From positions 1 to 21,871 of the IMG/VR virus record IMGVR_UViG_3300044825_002605: a DNA stretch of 21,871 bases; one strand, written 5' to 3'. The notes below the pieces were generated by a model. That model had not been told where the DNA came from, searched no databases, and saw only the letters and a list, made by a program, of their open reading frames with translations. The DNA is from a virus. Positions 5,954 through 11,902 of the stretch are shown here, in pieces. Made by a program: the position numbers and the translations under genes. Positions within the stretch are counted from its first letter, which is position 1; each line of letters starts with the position of its first letter.

Positions 5954-6183
5954 CACTTCCTCACTTCCATCTGTCGTTGCGCGGTGGACGCCGCGATCGC
6001 ACCATCACGAGCCCAACCGCTCGTGCGACACGTCACGACGCGCCCGCAGATTTCTCCGTCGATCGGATACCAGCGTCCGTTCAAGTCTTTGTCGCAGATC
6101 GCGACGCATCCGCACCGGAAGCGAACGCGGCACATCCCGACGCTCGGCCGGTTCTTGACGCTCGCGATCCCGAGGTCAAATAC
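5953..6183 (-). pseudogene. FDLGI/CGC paralog without a visible start codon
   Basis: The frame from 6183 reads VFDLGIASVK, then FRCGC (Cys 24/26), GRWYP and Cys 46 and 52, clearly the same family as 2037, 2243 and 4788. The codon where the other members start is GTA, which is not a normal start, and no ATG, GTG or TTG lies upstream in frame until inside the gene at 6176-6400, far out of register. The first in-frame ATG downstream is at 6135 and would remove the conserved start. It also lacks the final His. Either a start-codon mutation, a rare start, or a sequence error. Confidence 0.6.
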
Positions 6184-6400
6184 TGTAGTACGTGACCGGG
6201 TAGCCGCCGTGGGCTTCGATGATGGCTCGCAGGAGCTCGGAGTAGTTGGCGACGACGGGAAATCCTTCCCGGTCGCCTCTGAGGTGGAGTCGATGGGTAC
6301 CGTTGGCACCCTCGATGACCGCGTTGACCGCAGCCAAGTCAACAACCGTCCGCTGCCTTTCATCGCCGAACTCCCACACCGTTGCGCCGACCTTTCGCAT
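6176..6400 (-). CDS. Small hypothetical protein
   Basis: 74 residues from ATG 6400 behind a strong GGAGGACGACG site, so the 41-base overlap with the gene upstream is accepted. Strand-rich first half (VGATVWEFGDE, TVVDLAAVNAVIE) and a helical end (YSELLRAIIEAHGGYPVTYYSI). It could be a small alpha/beta domain; no motif or family recognised. Its stop overlaps the region where the startless paralog at 5953-6183 should begin. Confidence 0.75.
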   Translation of the reverse strand: MRKVGATVWEFGDERQRTVVDLAAVNAVIEGANGTHRLHLRGDREGFPVVANYSELLRAIIEAHGGYPVTYYSI

Positions 6401-6572
6401 CGTCGTCCTCCACGTATTCGACCGTTGCCTTGCCCCCGCTCTTTGCGATGCGCCGCGTGATCGCGTCAGCCTTCTGCCGCATCCACGCACGCGTGAAGTC
6501 GTCATCGCCGCCCGGCAGCGTGTACGACATGCCCGGCGACTCGCCGAACTTGACGGTCACGAGCCACGGCAC
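6360..6572 (-). CDS. Small basic hypothetical protein
   Basis: 70 residues if started at GTG 6572, which has GGAGG five bases upstream; a GTG at 6560 overlapping the stop of the helicase loader (GTGA) is the alternative and gives 66 residues. The middle is a charged helix (DFTRAWMRQKADAITRRIAK) and the end is acidic then basic. Directly downstream of the loader and coupled to it, so an accessory role in replication is possible but unproven. Family not recognised. Confidence 0.7.
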   Translation of the reverse strand: MPWLVTVKFGESPGMSYTLPGGDDDFTRAWMRQKADAITRRIAKSGGKATVEYVEDDDAKGRRNGVGVRR

Positions 6573-7264
6573 GACTGCCTCCGATCCGCGCCGTCGAGGA
6601 CGAGCCGGTCGTACGCGGAGATGCGCGAGTACATCGCGTCGTCGAAGCGCGTCGCGACCTCGTCGCCGGTGAGGTTCGTCGTGACGACCGTCGGCCGGCG
6701 GTGGTTCGCGCGCTCGTCGAGGACGTCGAGCAGCAGCGATAGACTCGCGTCGCCGGCGCGCCCTTCGTGCCCGAGGTCGTCCACGACCAGCAGATCGGGG
6801 CGCGTGTACGCGGCCATCGCGGTCTTCTCGTCGCCACCGTCCGTGTAGCTCGCCCAGATCGACCGCTGGAGCTGGCGGGCCGTCGAGAAGAACGCGCGGC
6901 GCTTCTGGCGAATGAACGCGCGCACGAACGCGCAGCCGAGGTGCGTCTTCCCGCGGCCGGGCTCGCCGGCGAGCAGCAGGCCGGGATAGCGCGCGTCCTC
7001 CGGTGGCGAGGTGAGCCGGATGTAGAGGCGCGTGAGGTCGGCGCTGATCTGCGGGAAGTCGTTGAGCGAGGCGCGCGCGAAGAGCGGGGTGACGCCGGCG
7101 AGCACGTCGCGTTCGTCGTCGCTCGGCCCGCTCGCCGTCGAGCCCTCCGGCAGCTTGAGTTCGCGCGCGCGCCGCTTCGCGACGTCGGCGAGTCCGGCGA
7201 GCCACGCTTTTTGCGCTTCGGGGTCGCGCGGTCGCGAGGCGAGGTACTCCGAGATCGAGGTCAT
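6557..7264 (-). CDS. DnaC/IstB-type helicase loader ATPase
   Basis: 235 residues from ATG 7264 (ATGA overlap with the initiator gene). The AAA+ core is intact: Walker A GEPGRGKT at about 100-107, Walker B DLLVVDDLGHE near 157-167, a sensor-like TVVTTNL, and an Arg-containing MYSRISAYDRL that fits an arginine finger. The first 60 residues are helical, where DnaC-like proteins bind the helicase. It would load a replicative helicase, host DnaB or a phage one not in this window, at the origin opened by the neighbouring initiator. Gene order initiator then loader matches lambda O-P and many phages with DnaC-type loaders. Length is normal for the family. Confidence 0.9.
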   Translation of the reverse strand: MTSISEYLASRPRDPEAQKAWLAGLADVAKRRARELKLPEGSTASGPSDDERDVLAGVTPLFARASLNDFPQISADLTRLYIRLTSPPEDARYPGLLLAGEPGRGKTHLGCAFVRAFIRQKRRAFFSTARQLQRSIWASYTDGGDEKTAMAAYTRPDLLVVDDLGHEGRAGDASLSLLLDVLDERANHRRPTVVTTNLTGDEVATRFDDAMYSRISAYDRLVLDGADRRQSCRGS

Positions 7265-7977
7265 GCCCGCTTCTCCCACGACGAGAAGTCCTTTCCGCCC
7301 TTCCCGGGCGCCGGTGCCGGGTCGTCTTCCCAGCGTCTCTGGTTCAGGAACGTGCTGGCGTGCGGGATGAACTTCCCGTCGTCGCGCGTCCACTGCTTCG
7401 TCCGCTTCAGTCGCTCGAGCGCGGCCATGAGCGGCGCCACGTCCGCCTCGGTGACGCGCTTCCACGCCGCACGCGCCGCCTGCTTGCCGGTGCGGACGCC
7501 CTCGCGTGGCGGGTAGGCGATCCAGAACGCCTCAAATGCCGTCGCGTCCGCCCCCCTCTGCACTCCCCCCGGAGAAGAAGAAGAAGCATTCTTGTACTCT
7601 TCTACCATATGCATGCCGCATGCATCGTCGATGCATGATGATGCATCGTCCATACATGGTAAAAGTGAAGCTGGTTCGCGGGGATGTAAATTCTGGTGAC
7701 GTCTGAATCCTGGAATCCGGATGAGCGCCTGACCGTTTTGCTCATATCGGACAATCAGGAAATCAGGATGACGCGCCAAGTCATCGAGCATCGAAACGAT
7801 GTCGACGTCGTCGTAGGGAAGGCACTCGATCTTGAGGCGAGCGGGCCGGTCCTCGAGACGGCCGGCGCGGTCAGCCTGACACCACAGACCGATGAACAGC
7901 AGGCGATGCAGCGGCGGCAGGTCGGCCAGCCGCTCGTGCTTGAAGAACTCGGGCTTGATCCACCGCGACCTAGCCAC
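7261..7977 (-). CDS. Winged-helix replication initiator (lambda O-like role)
   Basis: 238 residues from GTG 7977, overlapping the stop of the preceding gene. The N-terminal part, residues 1 to about 100, resembles phage replisome-organiser domains (RSRWIKPEFFKHERLADLP, LLFIGLWCQADRAGRLEDRP). A low-complexity linker at about 104-145 includes CMDDASSCIDDAC and a Ser run. The C-terminal part, about 147-227, has FEAFWIAYPPREG and HASTFLNQRRWEDD, common at the ends of phage initiators. It would bind origin repeats and recruit the loader next door. The linker is encoded by the repeat cluster 7609-7659, as the lambda origin lies inside O. Confidence 0.85.
   Translation of the reverse strand: MARSRWIKPEFFKHERLADLPPLHRLLFIGLWCQADRAGRLEDRPARLKIECLPYDDVDIVSMLDDLARHPDFLIVRYEQNGQALIRIPGFRRHQNLHPREPASLLPCMDDASSCIDDACGMHMVEEYKNASSSSPGGVQRGADATAFEAFWIAYPPREGVRTGKQAARAAWKRVTEADVAPLMAALERLKRTKQWTRDDGKFIPHASTFLNQRRWEDDPAPAPGKGGKDFSSWEKRA
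7573..7660. other. Candidate replication origin inside the initiator gene
   Basis: Four ATGCAT sites lie at 7609, 7620, 7631 and 7641, spaced 11, 11 and 10 bases, so on one face of the helix. They form two perfect palindromes, ATGCATG-CCG-CATGCAT (7609-7625) and ATGCATCG-T-CGATGCAT (7620-7636), and ATGCATCGTC recurs 21 bases apart. CCAT-AC-ATGG follows at 7650-7659. The flank 7573-7608 is clearly AT-richer than the surrounding GC-rich DNA and could be the unwinding element. Location in the linker of an initiator gene matches lambda-type origins. Confidence 0.6.
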
Positions 7978-8428
7978 GGTGTTCGCTCCGATGGCACGGC
8001 CGGCAGAGGCTCGTCAGGTGGTTGTCCGGCGACGACCACGGAGGCTTCCCGCGGAGGTACCGGAGGTGATGCACGTCGCTCGCCGGAGCTCCGCATCGCG
8101 TGCAGGCGAAATCGTCACGGGTGAGGATCTGCATTCGTCGGTGCTGCCACTTCGGGTCGCGCAGCAGCCGTGCGTACCCGTTTCCGCGCTGGCGACGCCG
8201 AGTCACAGCGCGGGACACGCGCTGGCGTTGCTTCAGCAGCCACTCCCCGTGCATCGCGTAGGCACGGCGGAGAGGCTCCGGCACATCGGACTTCAATGCC
8301 CCCTCGTTCCACGTCAGGCAGAGCAGGTCGACCAGTGCGGCTCGATCGTCCGCGCCGAGCCGCCGCACGCGCGGGTCGGCCATCCACTCGGTCGCGGGGA
8401 ACGGCATCCACGGTAACTCCCCCATCAT
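7970..8428 (-). CDS. DUF1376-like domain fused to HNH endonuclease
   Basis: 152 residues from ATG 8428 (a second ATG follows at 8425) behind AAGGGGGG. Residues about 5-75 match the DUF1376 pattern of phage replication regions (LPWMPFPATEWMADPRVRRL, then a helical ALVDLLCLTWNEG). Residues about 85-150 form a complete HNH domain: DPKWQHRRMQILTRDDFAC, Cys 109/112, His 120/121, Asn 136, and CRPCH at 142-146. DUF1376 normally sits in initiator-like proteins, so a nuclease fusion as the first gene of the replication operon is unusual. It may nick or regulate at the origin, or be a captured homing nuclease. Confidence 0.85.
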   Translation of the reverse strand: MMGELPWMPFPATEWMADPRVRRLGADDRAALVDLLCLTWNEGALKSDVPEPLRRAYAMHGEWLLKQRQRVSRAVTRRRQRGNGYARLLRDPKWQHRRMQILTRDDFACTRCGAPASDVHHLRYLRGKPPWSSPDNHLTSLCRPCHRSEHRG

Positions 8429-8511
8429 CCCCCCTTGCGAATTTACGCGAGGCGCTTGCACGTTGCTCCCCGTTCGGTGTAATCGCTTCTCCCGCCGAGG
8501 TAGCACGATCC

Positions 8512-8528
8512 GCTTGACAAGGTCAAGC
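8512..8528. promoter_or_regulatory. Palindromic operator over the -35 box
   Basis: GCTTGAC-AAG-GTCAAGC is a perfect 7-3-7 inverted repeat. It contains the TTGACA box of the rightward promoter and a TTGACC on the other strand, in the only sizeable divergent spacer. Its size suits a small dimeric repressor; the gene at 8551 is an obvious candidate. Confidence 0.6.
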
Positions 8529-8543
8529 CCCAAGTGATACCAA
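8514..8543 (+). promoter_or_regulatory. Rightward promoter
   Basis: TTGACA at 8514-8519 is a perfect sigma-70 -35 box, and TACCAA at 8538-8543 is a weak -10 at 18 bases. Transcription would start close to the ATG at 8551, which has no ribosome site, so the first message may be leaderless. The rest of 8429-8550 shows a possible TAAATT -10 for leftward transcription but no convincing -35. Confidence 0.5.
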
Positions 8544-8550
8544 CGGTCGC

Positions 8551-8736
8551 ATGACAGCAAAACCGCAGAAGGGCGCGAGGAACCCGCGCCGGTACGTCGT
8601 GCTCCCACGGGACATCGACGACGCCGCGCGGAAACAGGCGGCGCGACGCGGGCTCAGTCTCTCGTCGCAGCTTTGTGCGTACGTCGTGAACGGACTCCGG
8701 GACGACGGAATCACGCTCCGGAAAGCGCGAACGTGA
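8551..8736 (+). CDS. Small ribbon-helix-helix-like DNA-binding protein
   Basis: 61 residues from ATG 8551, with no Shine-Dalgarno sequence. The pattern RRYVVLPRDIDDAARKQAAR then RGLSLSSQLCAYVVNGLRD fits an Arc/MetJ-type fold: a short strand, then a helix, a Gly turn and a second helix. Such proteins bind palindromic operators as dimers and often repress their own promoter. A perfect palindrome lies over the -35 box just upstream. The autoregulator role is inference from fold and position. First gene of the rightward operon, coupled by GTGA to the next. Confidence 0.7.
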   Translation: MTAKPQKGARNPRRYVVLPRDIDDAARKQAARRGLSLSSQLCAYVVNGLRDDGITLRKART

Positions 8737-9014
8737 GCGGCCGGCGAAAGAAGGCGCTCGACGTCCTTCGTCGCGCGCTCATGGTCGGGACAGCGAAGGC
8801 ACGCGCGTTCCGGAAGTTCATCCGGCGGCAGCAGGAGAAGCCGCTCTCGCCGCGTCAGCTGAAGGTGGTCGACGCCTCGATGTGGCGCGCGAAGCGGTTC
8901 CGCGAGAAGGCGGACGAGTCGCGAAAGGCTCACCTCAAGCGTGTTCACGCCCGGATCAGTGGCAAGCCGGCCGATTGGCCGAAGATCAAATCGGCGGCGC
9001 TCGGTGAGGGCTGA
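8733..9014 (+). CDS. Small highly basic protein
   Basis: 93 residues from GTG 8733, overlapping the stop of the previous gene (GTGA). It is almost entirely helical and very rich in Arg and Lys (SGRRKKALDVLRRALM, KARAFRKFIRRQQEK, RAKRFREKADESRKAHLKRV). That composition suits a DNA- or RNA-binding protein, but no family is recognised. It lies between the putative regulator and the recombination ATPase, so a role in early gene control or recombination is possible. Confidence 0.75.
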   Translation: MSGRRKKALDVLRRALMVGTAKARAFRKFIRRQQEKPLSPRQLKVVDASMWRAKRFREKADESRKAHLKRVHARISGKPADWPKIKSAALGEG

Positions 9015-9074
9015 TTCCGGGCTCTGGGGTCCGGGCGCGACGCTCCTGGACGAAGAGCCGCCCATGGGTGAGAC

Positions 9075-9108
9075 GCGGGGCGCGGCCCCGCAGAAGGAGA
9101 CGAGGATG
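9075..9108 (+). promoter_or_regulatory. Hairpin plus AAGGAGACGAGG initiation cassette, copy 3
   Basis: GCGGGGC-GCG-GCCCCGC (9075-9091) is a perfect 7 bp stem with a 3-base loop. Two bases later comes AAGGAGACGAGG and the ATG of the ATPase gene. It has the same layout as the copies at 127-161 and 5590-5625 on the other strand, and fixes the start at 9106. No T-run follows the stem, so it is not a normal terminator. Confidence 0.6.
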
Positions 9109-10149
9109 ACGACACCATCACGACCCGCGCCGCGCGGCTTCGTTCCGCCAGGAGCGGCGGCGCCGGCGCCGAAGACGCGCCCGCGCCGCGTGACGCTCGA
9201 GACGGTGGTGCGCGGCCGGACGGTCAAGCCGCCGCGCATCACGATCTACGGCACCGAGGGTGCCGGCAAGACGACCGCCGCCAGCGAGGCGCCGAACCCC
9301 ATCTTCATCGGCGTCGAGGACGGCACCGGCCTGATCGACGTCGCGCGTTTCCCGCTGCCCGACGACGTAACGCTCGACGACATCCGCGACGCGGTCGCGG
9401 AGTTGACCGACAAGCCGCACGACTACAAGACGATCGTCCTCGACTCGCTCGACTGGATCGAACAGGTCGTCTGGCGTGACCTCTGCACCGAGGAGCGCGT
9501 GTCGTCGATCGAGAAGGTCGGGAAGGGCTACGGGAAGGGCTACACCGCGGCTTTCGAGCGGACCAAGGCGCTCGTCGCCGACCTCTCGCGCCTGCGCGAC
9601 AAGCGCGACATGACGATCGTGATGATCGCGCACGCACAGGTGAAAACGTTCTTGAATCCGGCCGGCGACGACTACGACCGCTACTCGCCGAAGCTGCACA
9701 AGGCGACGGCCGCGCTCTGGTGCGAGTGGTCCGACGTCGTCGGATTTCTCGATCAGGAGACGCTGGTCGTCGAGGACGAGGACACCGGCCGCGCGAAGGG
9801 GATCGCGACCGGCAAGCGCCTGCTGCACGTCACGCACGCCGGCGGCTGGTACGCGAAGAACCGCTACAGCATGGCGTCGCCGGTCGTTATGCAGCACGGT
9901 GCGATGTGGGACGCGATCAAGGCGGCGATCGACGCCGGCGTGCCGCGCGACCCGTCGGAGATCGGCGCGGCGATCGCGCGCACCGTGGAGTCGTACCCGG
10001 AGGTCGCGGCGGAGATCGCGAAGTACATCGAGTGGGCCGGGATGAATCCGGTGAGGCTCGAGCAGTTGCACCAGCGCGCGATCGCGCTGGTCGAGGCCGC
10101 GGCGAACGCCGCGCTGGAAGGACAGAAGGAGGCGAGCGATGTCGGATGA
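9106..10149 (+). CDS. Sak4-like RecA-fold ATPase (AAA_24 family)
   Basis: 347 residues. After a Pro/Ala/Arg-rich N-terminal 40 residues come a P-loop GTEGAGKTT at about 49-57, a Walker B strand KTIVLDSLDWIE near 108-119 and a second core strand TIVMIAHAQVK. This is the layout of phage nucleotide-binding proteins related to Sak4, RecA-like single-strand annealing or recombination ATPases. The C-terminal part (about 270-340) is helical. Downstream neighbours are a probable ssDNA-binding protein, a PD-(D/E)XK nuclease and RusA, a coherent recombination set. Sak4 proteins are known to act with a cognate SSB. All core motifs look intact. Confidence 0.88.
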   Translation: MTTPSRPAPRGFVPPGAAAPAPKTRPRRVTLETVVRGRTVKPPRITIYGTEGAGKTTAASEAPNPIFIGVEDGTGLIDVARFPLPDDVTLDDIRDAVAELTDKPHDYKTIVLDSLDWIEQVVWRDLCTEERVSSIEKVGKGYGKGYTAAFERTKALVADLSRLRDKRDMTIVMIAHAQVKTFLNPAGDDYDRYSPKLHKATAALWCEWSDVVGFLDQETLVVEDEDTGRAKGIATGKRLLHVTHAGGWYAKNRYSMASPVVMQHGAMWDAIKAAIDAGVPRDPSEIGAAIARTVESYPEVAAEIAKYIEWAGMNPVRLEQLHQRAIALVEAAANAALEGQKEASDVG

Positions 10150-10678
10150 CGCGAATCTGCTGCCGAAGGGCAGGTACACGGGGCGCGCGGTGAGCGCCGC
10201 GCTGGGCATGACCGGAGGCGACAAGCCGCAGGTCGCGGTGATGTTCGAGCTCGTCGAGCCGGCCGGTTGGCGAATCGGCTGGTACGGGTACTTCAGCGAG
10301 AAGACCGAGGAGTCCACGCTGAAGGGGCTCTTCGCCTGCGGCTGGGACGGCGAGGACATCCGCGTCCTCAACGGCATCGACCAGAACGAGGTCGAGCTGG
10401 TCGTGGACATCGAGGAGAACGAGGACAAGAACGGGCAGCGGCTCGGGACGTTCCGCAACCGCGTGCGCTGGGTGAACCCGGTCGGCGACGCGACGATGCT
10501 CCTCAACAAGACGATGGACGACGCGACCGCGGCGCAGTTCGCGACCGCGATGCGTGGTCGCGCGGCGCAGTTGAAGCAGAAGCTCCAGTCCGGGAAGTCG
10601 GCCGCTCCCGCCGCGAAGGGTGCGGCCGGCGCCGACGCTCCGCCGCCGGCGGACGAGCCGCCGCCGTGGATGCGCTAA
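10139..10678 (+). CDS. Probable phage ssDNA-binding protein (DUF669-like)
   Basis: 179 residues from ATG 10139 with an excellent AAGGAGG site inside the end of the ATPase gene (11 base overlap). The N-terminal 110 residues are strand-rich and open LPKGRYTGRAVSAAL, with RIGWYGYFSEKTEESTLKGL, as in DUF669-type proteins that travel with Sak4 ATPases. The last 40 residues are a disordered Ala/Lys/Pro tail ending DEPPPWMR. An acidic aromatic tip would suit an SSB partner-binding tail, though this one ends basic. Its role would be to coat ssDNA for annealing. The assignment rests on pattern and neighbours. Confidence 0.72.
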   Translation: MSDDANLLPKGRYTGRAVSAALGMTGGDKPQVAVMFELVEPAGWRIGWYGYFSEKTEESTLKGLFACGWDGEDIRVLNGIDQNEVELVVDIEENEDKNGQRLGTFRNRVRWVNPVGDATMLLNKTMDDATAAQFATAMRGRAAQLKQKLQSGKSAAPAAKGAAGADAPPPADEPPPWMR

Positions 10679-11706
10679 GGAGCAACGCGCTCACGGCGTC
10701 GCGCCTGTCGTGCGCGCGGACGTGCCAGCGGAAGTACTACTTCGAGTACCAGCTTGGAGTGCGCCCAGTTGGCCGTTCGCGCGCGCTGGCGTTCGGGACC
10801 GCGATCCACGAAGGGCTCGCGGCATGGTGGTACTTCTACCTCGCGGACGAGAACGAGCGCATCGAGCGGATGCTCGCGGCGTTCCGCGTCTCCGCGATCC
10901 AGGAGGAGCTTGATCCGTTCGACGCAGCGATGGGTGAGGAACTTCTGATCGGCTACCACTTCCGATGGAAGGACGAGCCGTGGGAGACGGTGGCGGTCGA
11001 GGTCGAGTTCGACATCCACCTTCGCAACCCGACGACCGGCTACCCGTCGCGGACGTTCAAGCAGCGCGGCAAGGTGGACGTGGTCGCGAAGCATCTGCCC
11101 AGCGGGCGCATCAAGGTCGTCGAGCACAAGACGGCGGCGTCCGACATCTCGGCTGGCTCGGACTACTGGAAGCGCCTGACGCTCGACGGTCAGGTGACGC
11201 TCTACGTGGACGGCGCGCGGTCGCTGGACCCGTCGTTCATCGACATCGACACCGTCACGTACGACGTCATCAAGAAGCCCAGCTTGATGCCGGCGAAGGC
11301 GACGCCGGTGGAGGAGCGGAAGTACACGCAGAAGGCGTCGAAGCTCGGCGACGGCACGGTGCGGCCGACGGGCTCGCTCTACGCGGGGCAGCGCGAAGAG
11401 GACGAGACGGTGGGGGAGTTCCGCTCGCGGATCGCCATGGCGATCGCCGAGAACCCGGACGGGATGTACCGGCGCGGTGACGTGACGCGGCTGGAGGAAG
11501 ACCTCGACGAGTTCCGCTTCGACATCTGGCAGATCGCTGAGCAGATCCGCGAGTCGCACAACGTCGGCCGCTACCCGCGCAACTTCGATGCGTGCTGGCG
11601 GTACGGCATCTGCCCGTACTTCCCGGTCTGCACGAACGAGACGTCGATCGAAGATCCGACCCTGTACAGGAAGCTCGAAACGGTGCATCCAGAATTGGGG
11701 TCGTGA
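10666..11706 (+). CDS. Cas4/RecB-like PD-(D/E)XK nuclease with Fe-S cysteines
   Basis: 346 residues from GTG 10666, overlapping the previous gene by 13 bases; no clear ribosome site, but later starts would cut the motif at residue 16. Nuclease motifs appear in order: CARTCQRKYYFEY (Cys 16/20), GTAIHEGL (His 48), GKVDVV (Asp 138), VEHKTA (Glu 153, Lys 155) and DGQVTLYV (Gln 176). Cys 310, 316 and 322 near the end, with one N-terminal Cys, would hold a 4Fe-4S cluster as in Cas4 and AddB. It would resect DNA ends to feed the annealing pair encoded just upstream. No CRISPR array is near, so it is a recombination, not an adaptation, enzyme. Confidence 0.87.
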   Translation: MDALRSNALTASRLSCARTCQRKYYFEYQLGVRPVGRSRALAFGTAIHEGLAAWWYFYLADENERIERMLAAFRVSAIQEELDPFDAAMGEELLIGYHFRWKDEPWETVAVEVEFDIHLRNPTTGYPSRTFKQRGKVDVVAKHLPSGRIKVVEHKTAASDISAGSDYWKRLTLDGQVTLYVDGARSLDPSFIDIDTVTYDVIKKPSLMPAKATPVEERKYTQKASKLGDGTVRPTGSLYAGQREEDETVGEFRSRIAMAIAENPDGMYRRGDVTRLEEDLDEFRFDIWQIAEQIRESHNVGRYPRNFDACWRYGICPYFPVCTNETSIEDPTLYRKLETVHPELGS

Positions 11707-11734
11707 GCCATCAACCCGGAGAGGAGGTGAGAGT

Positions 11735-11809
11735 ATGGCGAAGGGAACGAAGAAGCCGATGCCGTTCGGCAAGGGCGGCAAGGGCGGCAAGGGGAGCAAG
11801 GGCTGCTGA
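11735..11809 (+). CDS. 24-residue Gly/Lys microprotein
   Basis: ATG 11735 follows a perfect GGAGG site (GGAGGTGAGAGT), with nothing else in the 30-base spacer it could serve. The product MAKGTKKPMPFGKGGKGGKG continues SKGC: strongly basic, with repeated GKGG and a C-terminal Cys. It would be disordered and could bind nucleic acid or acidic protein surfaces. No family is recognised. The stop codon lies at the foot of a hairpin (11810-11841). Confidence 0.7.
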   Translation: MAKGTKKPMPFGKGGKGGKGSKGC

Positions 11810-11892
11810 TCCGACTGCCCCACCAAGACAAGGTGGTCGGACGATGCGCCGACCCGGTGGCATAGGGTCGCCGGGCCGGCGCTTCTGCATCG
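11810..11892 (+). other. Two consecutive structured hairpin elements
   Basis: First element: TCCGA/TCGGA (11810-11814 and 11837-11841) enclosing CCACC/GGTGG (11820-11824 and 11832-11836). Second: CGATGC/GCATCG (11842-11847 and 11887-11892), then GCCG/CGGC (11848-11851 and 11877-11880), then an inner CGACCC/GGGTCG (11850-11855 and 11865-11870); the inner two partly compete. The element ends at the GGGAGG site of the next gene, so it could control its translation. No T-run, so not a simple terminator. Confidence 0.5.
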
Positions 11893-11902
11893 GGAGGTGG
11901 AC

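Noticed and set aside
7575-7648. CRISPR-like short repeats at the ATGCAT cluster
   Set aside because: Units are only six bases with 4-5 base gaps and lie inside a coding frame; spacing suits protein binding along one helix face, not an array.
8523-9242. A leftward open frame of 239 codons across the divergent region
   Set aside because: It runs against the coupled rightward genes and through the promoter and palindrome, with no ribosome site or recognisable domain.
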